Translations under genes and position numbers: made by a program
In this document: in pieces, positions 8,515-15,569 of the stretch
How positions within the stretch are numbered: position 1 is the first letter of the stretch
Layout of the letters: each line of letters begins with the position of its first letter
The notes under the pieces: generated by a model
Told to the model about the DNA's origin: nothing
Database searches by the model: none
What the model saw: the letters and a program-made list of their open reading frames with translations, nothing else
Assembly (NCBI GenBank): GCA_964435115.1
Contig: CAYSYM010000002.1
Location: 62,001-126,000, forward strand
DNA: 64,000 nucleotides
Reading direction: 5' to 3'
Origin: CAYSYM01 sp964435115
GTDB lineage: Bacteria; Chloroflexota; UBA6077; CF-72

Positions 8515-9891
8515 TCAGGCGACGTGCCCGCGGCTGGCCGCGAGCTGAGGGGGGCCTTCTGCCTCCTCCGGGGCGAGGACGGCCTGGTCGGCCAGGGCGG
8601 CCAGGTCCAGGCGGGCCAGGCGCGTCGCCAGGTGGATCGCCTCCGCCACCGTCCGGGCAGCCAGCTCCGCCTCTTCGTCGGCGGCCCGGCCGCGCAGCCA
8701 GGCGCTGCGCGCGGCGTGCACCGCGGCCTCGGCCGCCTTGCTGGCGGCGAGCGCCCCGAGATTCGCTAGCCGGCCCCCTCGGTAGGCGTCGCTCTCGGCC
8801 AGCCCGGCGATCCTCCGCGCCGGATCCGCCGCCCGGTCCTGGCCGGCGAGCCAGGCGCGCGACCACTCGGCGTACTCGTCGGCAAAGAGGCCGCTGCGGT
8901 AGGCGGAGCGCGCCGCCAGGACCGCGCATCGCGCGCGATCCTCTGACGAGAGACGCGGCAGGGGACACTGGCGTACGGCGGTGGCCTCGATGCAGGCGAG
9001 ATGCACTCCTTCCGGCTCGGCCAGCCCACTCGCCGCGATCTCCCACAGCCGCGGGTAGCGGAACCGCTCCTGCCCGGGGTTGAGGAGTGCAGCCACCTTC
9101 GGGGAGGCGTAGCAGGCGATCCAGCCCTCGCCACCGTAGGCGCCGCGGCCGGTGGCGTGCAGCGTGACACCCTCCGCCCACTCCCGCCCGTCCGCGGAAC
9201 GGCTGTGCTCGTCAGTCACGACGTACAGCCGCGGGAAACGCGCGCCTGGGTCGTCCCCTCCGAGCCGCTCCGTGGGCACGGGCGGGGCGGGCCCGAAGCC
9301 GCTGGCGCCACCTGCGAGCGCCACGACGTCCGCCGAGCGAAGGGGCGGGAAGTCAGAGGGGAGATCCGGGTGGACCACGGCGCACACCCGCTCCGGGGCG
9401 CTGAGGTCCTTCAGCCGGTGCGTGCCAAGGTCTTTGAGGTACGCCCCGGGCGGGAGGGCATTCGCGACGAGCTGGGCGGTCACGCCTGAGAGCAGGACCT
9501 GCCCACCATGCGCCAGGGAGCGGAGGCGGGCGCATCGGTTCACCGTCGGCCCGTAGTAGTCGCTCTCGCGCAGCTCCACCTTCCCGGTGTGGAGCGCCAT
9601 ACGCACCCGTAAGGGGAGCTCCGTTCGCCAGACCTGTTGCTGCAGGAGCCGCTGGGCGGCGATCGCTGCCGCGACCGCGTTGCTGGCGCGGGCGAAGATA
9701 GCGAAGAAGCTATCACCCTCACCCCGGCTCTTGACGACGATGCCGCCGAAGCGGCGGATGGTTTCGGCCAGGATCGCATCGTGCCGGGCCAGCGCGGCAC
9801 GCATGACGTCCGGGTCACGCTCCCAGAGGCGGGTGCTGCCTTCGACATCCGTGAACAGGAGCGTGACGACCCCGGTGGGAAGCTCGGGCAT
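8515..9891 (-). CDS. Class III adenylate/guanylate cyclase with unknown C-terminal region
   Basis: Residues 1-180 form a class III cyclase domain: VVTLLFTDVEGSTRLW gives the first metal aspartate, GEGDSFFAIF carries the second, and YYGPTVNRCARL is the catalytic strand. This predicts a cyclic nucleotide product, most likely cAMP. The N-terminus is soluble and there is no membrane segment. Residues 200-458 do not match the usual AAA/TPR regions of these proteins; they contain an Ala/Arg-rich helical tail with irregular repeats of the type RLAGLAES, RIANLGALAA. Its role is unknown. The gene ends about 110 bases from tRNA-Thr(UGU). Confidence 0.8.
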   Translation of the reverse strand: MPELPTGVVTLLFTDVEGSTRLWERDPDVMRAALARHDAILAETIRRFGGIVVKSRGEGDSFFAIFARASNAVAAAIAAQRLLQQQVWRTELPLRVRMALHTGKVELRESDYYGPTVNRCARLRSLAHGGQVLLSGVTAQLVANALPPGAYLKDLGTHRLKDLSAPERVCAVVHPDLPSDFPPLRSADVVALAGGASGFGPAPPVPTERLGGDDPGARFPRLYVVTDEHSRSADGREWAEGVTLHATGRGAYGGEGWIACYASPKVAALLNPGQERFRYPRLWEIAASGLAEPEGVHLACIEATAVRQCPLPRLSSEDRARCAVLAARSAYRSGLFADEYAEWSRAWLAGQDRAADPARRIAGLAESDAYRGGRLANLGALAASKAAEAAVHAARSAWLRGRAADEEAELAARTVAEAIHLATRLARLDLAALADQAVLAPEEAEGPPQLAASRGHVA

Positions 9892-10080
9892 GGACCTCTC
9901 GTAGTAGTAGTCGGCCGGTGTCGGGGGCTTCTGAAGGCTCGGCCCGCGTGGGGTCGGGCGGGGCGGTCCGGAATCCGTGGATGCAAGATTCCAGGCGTCG
10001 TCCGGTTTGTGAGGGCGTCGATCGCGGCCTCACGGATTGCGGACGGTGGCCTGCGGTGGCTGGGGCCCGGGCCGGCGGCG

Positions 10081-10086
10081 TACAAT
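10081..10086 (+). promoter_or_regulatory. -10 box of tRNA-Tyr
   Basis: TACAAT lies 13 bases before the mature 5' end of tRNA-Tyr. Similar TAGAAT boxes precede tRNA-Thr (10200-10205) and tRNA-Trp (10737-10742). Confidence 0.5.
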
Positions 10087-10099
10087 GTCGTCTGCCGCT

Positions 10100-10184
10100 G
10101 GTGGGGTGGCCGAGCGGTTAATGGCACCGGTCTGTAAAACCGGCTCCCGGAAGGGATTCACAGGTTCGAATCCTGTCCCCACCA
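10100..10184 (+). tRNA. tRNA-Tyr(GUA)
   Basis: A class II tRNA of 85 bases. The acceptor GGTGGGG pairs with CCCCACC, the anticodon stem ACCGG/CCGGT-type pairing frames loop CTGTAAA with anticodon GTA, a long variable arm follows, and the T arm ACAGG/CCTGT surrounds TTCGAAT. The discriminator is A; CCA is not encoded. Confidence 0.95.
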
Positions 10185-10251
10185 CTCCCGCCCACCCGGT
10201 AGAATGTCACGAGCGAGCGCATCCCTGGGGCGAAGGATGCTGACACCTGGC

Positions 10252-10323
10252 GCCCACGTAGCTCAGTGGTAGAGCACACCCTTGGTAAGGGTGAGGTCGT
10301 GAGTTCGATCCTCACCGTGGGCT
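10252..10323 (+). tRNA. tRNA-Thr(GGU)
   Basis: The acceptor GCCCACG pairs with CGTGGGC, the D arm is GCTC...GAGC, the anticodon stem CACCC/GGGTG holds loop TTGGTAA with anticodon GGT, and the T arm GTGAG/CTCAC surrounds TTCGATC. Together with tRNA-Tyr, rpmG and tRNA-Trp this is the conserved cluster that in many bacteria precedes secE-nusG. Confidence 0.95.
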
Positions 10324-10545
10324 CTCGGCCGGACGGCTGGCCCTGGCGGAGCCGGCGACATGGGCAGAAGCCTGGCTGGGATCGGCCTGGCTGGACCCGC
10401 TCGCTCGGCTCCCAGACCACGACCGTGGCGGAACCGACGTAGCCGACCCGATCCTGGGGCCGCGGGTTTCGCCCCGGCGTTCGTTCAGGAGAAGAAGCGC
10501 TCAGGCGCGTGGCCCGGCGCTATACGGGCGGGGTAGAGACACACG

Positions 10546-10710
10546 ATGGCCAAGAAAGCCGACCGCATCCTGATCACGCTCGCCTGCGTCGACTGCAAGG
10601 AGCGGAGCTACCACACCGAGAAGAACAAACGGAACGACCCGGACCGGCTCAGCCTGCAGAAGTTCTGTCCGCGCTGCCGCAAGCACACCGAGCATCGCGA
10701 GACGAAGTAG
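10546..10710 (+). CDS. rpmG: 50S ribosomal protein L33
   Basis: This 54-residue protein begins MAKKADRILITLACVDCKERSY and has the zinc-ribbon pairs CVDC and CPRC of the metal-binding form of L33, a surface protein of the large ribosomal subunit. TATACG at 10521-10526 is a likely -10 box, giving a leader of only about a dozen bases without a strong ribosome site. It lies between tRNA-Thr and tRNA-Trp, its standard position in bacterial genomes. Confidence 0.95.
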   Translation: MAKKADRILITLACVDCKERSYHTEKNKRNDPDRLSLQKFCPRCRKHTEHRETK

Positions 10711-10776
10711 CGGGGCTGCCCTGGCGCCCGGTGGGGTAGAATACGCCAGGCGGGGAGCCGTCCCTCCGCCTCACCC

Positions 10777-10849
10777 AGGCGCGTAGCTCAATTGGCAGAG
10801 CACCGGTCTCCAAAACCGGGGGTTGCGGGTTCAAGTCCTGCCGCGCCTG
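10777..10849 (+). tRNA. tRNA-Trp(CCA)
   Basis: The acceptor AGGCGCG pairs with CGCGCCT, the D arm is GCTC...GAGC, the anticodon stem CCGGT/ACCGG holds loop CTCCAAA with anticodon CCA, and the T arm GCGGG/CCTGC surrounds TTCAAGT. In most relatives secE follows; here the accessory island begins at its 3' end. Confidence 0.95.
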
Positions 10850-10859
10850 CCCCGCTCTG
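10818..10859 (+). repeat. Left copy of tRNA-Trp 3'-end direct repeat (candidate attL)
   Basis: These 42 bases, from the anticodon-stem end through the T arm and acceptor strand plus 10 bases beyond the tRNA, recur at 33706-33747 with three differences. The left copy is part of the intact tRNA. Duplicated tRNA 3' ends are the classic boundaries of integrated islands. Confidence 0.6.
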
Positions 10860-11199
10860 TTGCCGAGGCTGCTCCGCCGGTGGCGACGCCACAGGATCGG
10901 AAGCGCCGGAAGCGGGCGTCAAACGTTGCGCTGGCTCACTCGATCTCGGCGATGAGATCGACTCGAAGCTGGAAGCCGCCTGGCAGCTCGTTCGCGCCGA
11001 TGGCGGGGCGGGCTGGCGCCGCGGCGAGCGCACCCGCGGGGGTGCCTGGCATGCGACCCGACCCCTGCGTCCGCTGGCTGCTCGCATGCTCCTGCTCGCC
11101 AGCCTGGCACCCGGCCCGGGCCGGGCGCCAGCCAGCCTGCGCAGACTCTTCCGTCGGGTCAGGGCGGGCGTCGTAGCCCGCCCCGCGCCTCACTACCAA
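10850..11199. other. Gene-poor left border of the island
   Basis: No intact gene is seen in these 350 bases. The minus strand carries a possible RidA C-terminal remnant (10936-11016). The plus strand has a short basic peptide frame after tRNA-Trp, but it lacks the membrane segment expected of SecE, the usual neighbour. Confidence 0.5.
10936..11016 (-). pseudogene. Possible RidA/YjgF family C-terminal remnant
   Basis: The last 26 codons before a stop read PARPAIGANELPGGF followed by QLRVDLIAEIE, resembling the C-terminal strands of RidA-type proteins, where a Pro-x-x-Thr/Ala-x-(V/I)-G segment is followed by LPGG and an (E/D)-x-IA strand. Upstream codons do not resemble the family. A matching N-terminal fragment sits at the other end of the island on the opposite strand (30707-30784). 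The assignment rests on a short peptide and is tentative. Confidence 0.35.
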
Positions 11200-12189
11200 T
11201 CATGGCGTCACTGCGCGCTCACCCACTGGCGTGGCTTCGCCCGGGCGCTGGAGGTAGGTCACCTCTTCAGTCAGGAGCGCCTCCCGCGTCTGGATGGGAC
11301 CCCACTTCAGGTGCCGGTCATACCAGTCGACGATCTGTGACATCAGTGCGCGGTAGTTCTGGGTGTAGGAGCGGTAGTGGCTGGTATCGGCCTGGTGGAT
11401 CAGCTTCTTCGGGGCGCCGGCCCGCTCGTAGAGGGCCAGCGCGTGGTCCTCGGGCGTCACCACGTCGTCGGTCACGCTCGTCATGAGTAGCGCCGCGCGT
11501 GGCGAGAGCTTGTGGACGAAGTCGATGGGCCGGTAGCGCATGAGGTAATCGGCGCTACGCAGGTAGAACTCGGGCGTCATCTTGGCGTCCACGTCCTTCT
11601 TGGGGCCGATCTCGCGCCGCTCTGGCGTCTCGACCATCAGGCCCTCGCGCGGGTCGACCTTCTCGCCGGTGCCGTCCAGCACCCAGCGGCGGCGGTCCTC
11701 CTCAACACGGCGCACGTACTCGATCCACTCGTGCTCGCGGCGCATGCGGCGCAGCCAGTCCTTCCCGTCGGCCACCACGGACTGCGCACACACGCAGCGG
11801 ATGCGCTCGTCCACCGCCCCGGCCAGGATGGCGTTGCCGCCGCCCGTGCCGCCCACGCCGTACGTGCCGAGACGGCGCCGGTCGATCTCGGGGCGAGTTT
11901 CGAGATAGGTGATCGCGTTCAGGATGTCTTGGAGCTGCCACTCGGGGCGGATCCAGCTCCGCTCGCCCTCGCTGTCGCCAAAGCCGCGGTAGTCAAAGGC
12001 GAGCACGGCGTAGGCGGCGTTGGTCAGACCCTCGTGCCACGGGATGTACGTCTTGGCCGAGGCGAGTCCTAGCCAGCCCGGCCCGTGGACGATGCCTGGC
12101 CAGGGCTCGGACGACGGCTCGTCCGGGAGGCGAAGGAATCCGCGCAGGAGGACCCCTTCGCTGTAGAACTCGAGGCGCTCTTCTCGCAC
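11200..12189 (-). CDS. Alpha/beta hydrolase with atypical nucleophile elbow
   Basis: The 329-residue protein has the alpha/beta hydrolase layout: HGPGWLG near residue 35 (oxyanion region), AVLAFDYRGFGDSEG near 61, the nucleophile elbow near 110, an acid in SVTDDVVTPEDH and a histidine in DTSHYRSY. The elbow reads YGVGGTGGGNA, where a G-x-S-x-G serine is expected; a threonine or glycine replaces it. The overall shape suits the carbon-carbon or ester hydrolases of aromatic and N-heterocycle catabolism. The activity is uncertain because of the altered elbow. It is downstream of a luciferase-like gene on the same strand, 36 bases away, probably in one operon. Confidence 0.75.
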   Translation of the reverse strand: MREERLEFYSEGVLLRGFLRLPDEPSSEPWPGIVHGPGWLGLASAKTYIPWHEGLTNAAYAVLAFDYRGFGDSEGERSWIRPEWQLQDILNAITYLETRPEIDRRRLGTYGVGGTGGGNAILAGAVDERIRCVCAQSVVADGKDWLRRMRREHEWIEYVRRVEEDRRRWVLDGTGEKVDPREGLMVETPERREIGPKKDVDAKMTPEFYLRSADYLMRYRPIDFVHKLSPRAALLMTSVTDDVVTPEDHALALYERAGAPKKLIHQADTSHYRSYTQNYRALMSQIVDWYDRHLKWGPIQTREALLTEEVTYLQRPGEATPVGERAVTP

Positions 12190-12225
12190 GGGTACGTTCC
12201 TCCCACGCAGCCGGGTACGCCAGCC

Positions 12226-13275
12226 TCAGCGGGCAGCGGCGACGGCCGGTTGGGCCTGCTCGGTTGCAAGGGCCTCGGTGTCGCCCTTGCGCAGCTCAGG
12301 CAGCACCTCCTCGCCGAGGATCTTGACGCACTCGCGCCACTCATCGAAGCGGAAGCGCAGGTCGTAGACGAGGTGCAGCAGGCCGAGCTCGTGGTAGCGG
12401 CGCGTCTCCGCGATGATGTGCTCCGGCGGGCCGGCGATGAGCGCACCCTCGAGGTCCTCAGGCGTTTCCCACCTGCCCGAGTCCGATGGCTCCCACTTGG
12501 CTCTGATCGCCTGCTCCATCATCTCGCGCCAGTTCACCTTGGAGACCGCCTCGTTCCGGGTACGACCCGGGCTCGTAATCGGGATGGCTGCCGGCGTCGG
12601 TAGCGGCCGGCCCATTTCGGCTGAGAGCTTCCGCATGCGCTCGACGCGCTTGGCGAACGTCTTGAAGGTGATCCGGCCTGGCATCCAGCCGTCGCAGTAC
12701 TCCACCGCCCGACGGACTGACGCGGGCGAGTTCCCGCAGTACCAGATCGGGATGCTCCGCTGAGCCGCCGGGGTGGGATGAACGTCCACTTGCTCGAAGG
12801 TGTAGAACCTACCCTCGTAGCTCACCTCCTCCCCGGTCCACAGGCGGCGGATGATGTCGATCTGCTCTTCGATCAGCTCGCGCCGGTCGATGCCTCCGAG
12901 GCCGGCCGCGAGGAATTCGTGCTCGAAGGTGCCGAGGCCGAATCCCGCGATGACTCGCCCGGGCCCCGCCAGGAACTCCAGTGAGCTGAGCGCGAGCGCA
13001 GTCTGGATGGGGTGGCGGTACGGGATAAGCGAACCGGTGCCCAGTATCAGCTTGTCAGTGACACCAGCGATCAGGGCGAGAACTTCCATCGGGTCGACGT
13101 GCGTGCGATCGTGCCCCTCCATGCCGTGGGGACGGAACACCAGGTGGTCGCGGACCCACACGGAGTCGAAGCCGTAGCCCTCAGCCGTCTGGGCCATCTC
13201 CAGGATGTTCTTGCGGGAAGCGTGCTCGCCGAAGTGCGGCAGCAGCAGGCCGTAGCATCGCGTCGTGTCAGCCAT
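12226..13275 (-). CDS. Luciferase-like (LLM class) flavin/F420-dependent oxidoreductase
   Basis: The 349-residue TIM-barrel protein shows the bacterial luciferase family pattern: YGLLLPHFGEHAS at the start, GFDSVWVRDHLVF, the GTGSLIPYRHP loop, GFGLGTFEHEF and IPIWYCGNSP. Members oxidise substrates with FMNH2 or F420; some open heterocyclic rings, as RutA does for uracil. I choose the ATG giving MADTTRCYG because a GGGGTG stretch lies just upstream; a GTG 12 bases earlier is possible. It is divergent from the ubiquitin-like cassette, and a 17-bp island operator box lies between them, 56 bases upstream of this start. Confidence 0.85.
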   Translation of the reverse strand: MADTTRCYGLLLPHFGEHASRKNILEMAQTAEGYGFDSVWVRDHLVFRPHGMEGHDRTHVDPMEVLALIAGVTDKLILGTGSLIPYRHPIQTALALSSLEFLAGPGRVIAGFGLGTFEHEFLAAGLGGIDRRELIEEQIDIIRRLWTGEEVSYEGRFYTFEQVDVHPTPAAQRSIPIWYCGNSPASVRRAVEYCDGWMPGRITFKTFAKRVERMRKLSAEMGRPLPTPAAIPITSPGRTRNEAVSKVNWREMMEQAIRAKWEPSDSGRWETPEDLEGALIAGPPEHIIAETRRYHELGLLHLVYDLRFRFDEWRECVKILGEEVLPELRKGDTEALATEQAQPAVAAAR

Positions 13276-13330
13276 GAACGGATACACCCCGGTTCGATGA
13301 AGCGTGTCGAAGCTGTGATTGACTCACTGG

Positions 13331-13347
13331 ATTGCATGCAGAATACA
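13331..13347 (-). promoter_or_regulatory. Island operator box, site a
   Basis: On the minus strand this reads TGTATTCTGCATGCAAT. It sits in the divergent promoter region between the luciferase-like gene and the E2-like gene. It shares the TGCATGCA core and the TGTAT half-site with the boxes at 20788, 21157, 24096 and 25029. The AT-rich palindrome stands out sharply from its GC-rich surroundings. The local GntR/FCD regulator is the likely binder (inference). Confidence 0.6.
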
Positions 13348-13393
13348 ATTCACTGGCTACTTCTGCAACGGCCCGGCGCGCAGCCCCACGCTC

Positions 13394-14041
13394 ATGCTCG
13401 CCTCTCCTGACCGACCGCACCCAGCCTCGACCGCTCCGACCGAGCCAGCCCGGCCCGAGACCGACATCCTGCCGGCGTTCCGGGAGCTGCTGGCACGGTC
13501 GATCCGGGCCGAGCAGCGGGCGCTCGAGGGCGAGATCGAGCGGATCCCGGCGCAGCTGGCGGAGCTCTCGCGGCGCTTCGTCGCACTGGACCGGCGCTTG
13601 CCCGCCGCCGCGCGGCGGCTGGAAGAGCTGCGCACGTTCCCGGACCTCGATGCCTTCGCGGCTGCCGAGCTCGAGCGCGTCCGGCGCGTCTCTGGCGTGC
13701 GCGACGCCCGGGTCGAGGGTACGTCGCTCGTCGTGCGGACCGGGCCGGTAGCGGTGCACTGGGGCCACGCGGCCTACAACTTGGGGACCTATCGGTTGTG
13801 GCTCGACCTGGCGGGGGATGTGCGCGTGGAGAGCCTGGACAAGCTTGGGCCCAGACCTGGGTGGGACCACCCGCATGTGCAGGATGGGCTGCCCTGCCTG
13901 GGCAACCTGCGCCACGGAGTACTCAAGCTGGTGGCGGAGTACGAGCTGGCGCTGGCAACGCAGGTGCTGATGGACTTCCTGGCTACCTACCAGCCCGAGA
14001 CCGCCTACACCTGCATCGAAGGCTGGCCGCGCCTCCCATGA
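13394..14041 (+). CDS. Prokaryotic E2-like (UBC-fold) protein of a ubiquitin-like cassette
   Basis: The 215-residue protein has a helical, charged N-terminal region (about 25-100, likely coiled coil) followed by an E2-like domain. The signature is HPHVQDGLPCLGN at 159-171: two histidines, then catalytic-type C168 in a PCLG context, followed by the long helix LATQVLMDFLATYQP. This is the arrangement of UBC-fold E2 enzymes, in which the cysteine carries the ubiquitin-like protein as a thioester. I prefer the ATG at 13394 because an upstream in-frame ATG would place the operator box inside the gene. It overlaps the JAMM gene by ATGA and opens a four-gene operon. Confidence 0.8.
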   Translation: MLASPDRPHPASTAPTEPARPETDILPAFRELLARSIRAEQRALEGEIERIPAQLAELSRRFVALDRRLPAAARRLEELRTFPDLDAFAAAELERVRRVSGVRDARVEGTSLVVRTGPVAVHWGHAAYNLGTYRLWLDLAGDVRVESLDKLGPRPGWDHPHVQDGLPCLGNLRHGVLKLVAEYELALATQVLMDFLATYQPETAYTCIEGWPRLP

Positions 14042-14619
14042 AGCTGGCCGTCGTCAACCGGCCGTCGCTCCGCGCAACGGTCGAGGCGTGGCAGAAGCTG
14101 TGGCTGTCCATCCAGCTCGCCGAAGGCGAGGTGGGTGGCCTGGCCAGCGTCCTGCCGGACGGCGACGGAGGTTACCTGATGACGGACTGCTTCCTGATCG
14201 AGCAGCGGGCGACGGATGTCGACACCGAGCTCGACCCGGCGGCCGCCAGCCGCTTCCTGGTGGACTTCGTGGCCTCGGGCGCCGACCCGAGCGTGCTGCG
14301 ACTCTGGTGGCACAGCCACGCGCGCGAGTCGGTCTTCTGGAGCGCGGATGACGAACGCACCATCGACCACTTCGGCGGCGAGTGGCTCGTCTCGCTGGTG
14401 GGGAACCGCCAAGGCACATTCCTGGCGCGCTTCGACCGTTACGAGCCGAAGCGTGAAACGATCGGGTGGCTGGACTTCGTCCCGCCGGGACCGCCGCCGG
14501 AGCTGAGCAGTCCACTGGCGGAGCGCATGCGCGCTGAACTGGCCGAACGGGTGAGGCACGTGCATCGTGCCAGCAACAAGCTCTGGACCGATGGAGAGCT
14601 GCCGAAGCGCCATGGCTGA
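14038..14619 (+). CDS. JAB/JAMM-domain (Mov34-like) metalloprotease
   Basis: This 193-residue protein carries a complete JAMM zinc site: E31 in EVGGL, H92 and H94 in WWHSHA, then seven residues to S102 and D105. JAMM enzymes cleave isopeptide or peptide bonds after a ubiquitin-like Gly-Gly; in bacterial cassettes they mature the ubiquitin-like protein or remove it from targets. Here the partner protein has five residues after its Gly-Gly, so a trimming role fits. The start overlaps the E2 stop (ATGA) and the stop overlaps the E1 start by eight bases, which implies coupled translation. Confidence 0.85.
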   Translation: MKLAVVNRPSLRATVEAWQKLWLSIQLAEGEVGGLASVLPDGDGGYLMTDCFLIEQRATDVDTELDPAAASRFLVDFVASGADPSVLRLWWHSHARESVFWSADDERTIDHFGGEWLVSLVGNRQGTFLARFDRYEPKRETIGWLDFVPPGPPPELSSPLAERMRAELAERVRHVHRASNKLWTDGELPKRHG

Positions 14620-15292
14620 CAGCACGCAGCACCTTGATTACTGGCGCCAGCTTGACCGGGTGCGGCCGGAGCATCTCACCTTCCCGGTCATCCTCGTGGG
14701 GGTGGGTGGCATCGGCTCCGCCATAGCGCTGGCGCTGGCGAAAATGGGCTGCCGCGAGCTCACGCTCTACGATCCCGACCTCATCGAGTCGCACAACCTC
14801 CCTAACCAGCTCTACCGACTGCGCGACATCGGGCGACCGAAGGTCGAGGCGTTGGCGGAGCTACTGCGCGAGTACGCCGACCTGGAGGTGCGCCCCGTCC
14901 AGGAGGCGGTCAACGGCCAGCGGCTGCAGGGGGTGGTGATCTCAGCGGTCGACAGCATGTTGGCGCGGGAGCAGATCTGGCGCGGCTCGGTGCGCTTCCG
15001 CGGGTCCGTGCCGCTCTACCTGGAAGCGCGGATGGGGGCCGAGGTGGGCCGGGTGCTGGTGGTGCAGCCGGCTGATCCCGACGACGTGCGCGCCTACGAG
15101 TCCACCCTGTACTCGGACGAGGCGGCGACCGAGGATCCGTGCACTGCTCAGGCGATCATCTACACCACGCTCGGCATTGCCGCCATTGTGGCCAACCAGA
15201 TCAAGCGCTTCGCGCTCGGCGAGCCGCCCGAACGGGACACGATCCTGGACCTGGCCACGCTCACGCTCCTGACCGGAGGTGCGCGTGCCTGA
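14612..15292 (+). CDS. E1-like (ThiF/MoeB family) adenylating enzyme
   Basis: The 226-residue Rossmann protein has the nucleotide loop GVGGIG at 30-35, the acidic end of strand two in TLYDPDLIESHNL (D54), and the family Asn/Arg/Lys set in HNLPNQLYRLRDIGRPK. C177 in EDPCTAQA is a candidate thioester cysteine. It is a minimal E1 with no extra ubiquitin-fold or rhodanese domain. E1 enzymes adenylate the C-terminal glycine of the ubiquitin-like partner and pass it to a cysteine. It overlaps both neighbours, the JAMM gene and the ubiquitin-like gene. Confidence 0.87.
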   Translation: MADSTQHLDYWRQLDRVRPEHLTFPVILVGVGGIGSAIALALAKMGCRELTLYDPDLIESHNLPNQLYRLRDIGRPKVEALAELLREYADLEVRPVQEAVNGQRLQGVVISAVDSMLAREQIWRGSVRFRGSVPLYLEARMGAEVGRVLVVQPADPDDVRAYESTLYSDEAATEDPCTAQAIIYTTLGIAAIVANQIKRFALGEPPERDTILDLATLTLLTGGARA

Positions 15293-15527
15293 CGAATCGC
15301 CCCTGCGGGTACGCATCCTTCAACTGGGTCGGCGGGTCGTGGAGCACTCGACCGCGGCGGGGGCGACGGTCGCGACGGTGCTCGAGGAGGCGGGCTTCGG
15401 CCAGACGCCGGCGGGGCTGGACGTGCGTGTCAATGGTGCCGCCGCCGAGGGGACGCGGCCGCTCAGGGATGGCGACGTCATCACCCTGGTCCCGCGCATC
15501 AAAGGAGGACGGGCGCGCTGCTCGTAG
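15285..15527 (+). CDS. ThiS/MoaD-like ubiquitin-like protein with Gly-Gly and short tail
   Basis: The 80-residue protein fits the beta-grasp pattern: a hydrophobic first strand (LRVRILQLGR), a helix (VATVLEEAG), VRVNGAAA, and DGDVITLVPRIKGG near the end. Gly74-Gly75 is the expected conjugation motif, but it is followed by RARCS, so the diglycine must be exposed by proteolysis, presumably by the JAMM protein. I chose the GTG at 15285, six bases after GGAGG; the in-frame GTG at 15279 is too close to that site. It overlaps the E1 gene by eight bases and closes the cassette. Confidence 0.82.
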   Translation: MPDESPLRVRILQLGRRVVEHSTAAGATVATVLEEAGFGQTPAGLDVRVNGAAAEGTRPLRDGDVITLVPRIKGGRARCS

Positions 15528-15569
15528 CAGGACGGCGGGCGTCAGTCGCTGGTGCGGCGAAATCCCCGG

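Noticed and set aside
10855..10935. Possible secE start after tRNA-Trp (a basic peptide beginning VATPQDRKRRKRA)
   Set aside because: The position is right for secE, but no membrane helix or WP-x-R motif follows in any frame, so only a chance basic stretch can be claimed.
13319..13393. Longer start for the E2-like gene at 13319
   Set aside because: It would place the operator box and likely promoter inside the coding region, and the extra 25 residues are unlike the family.
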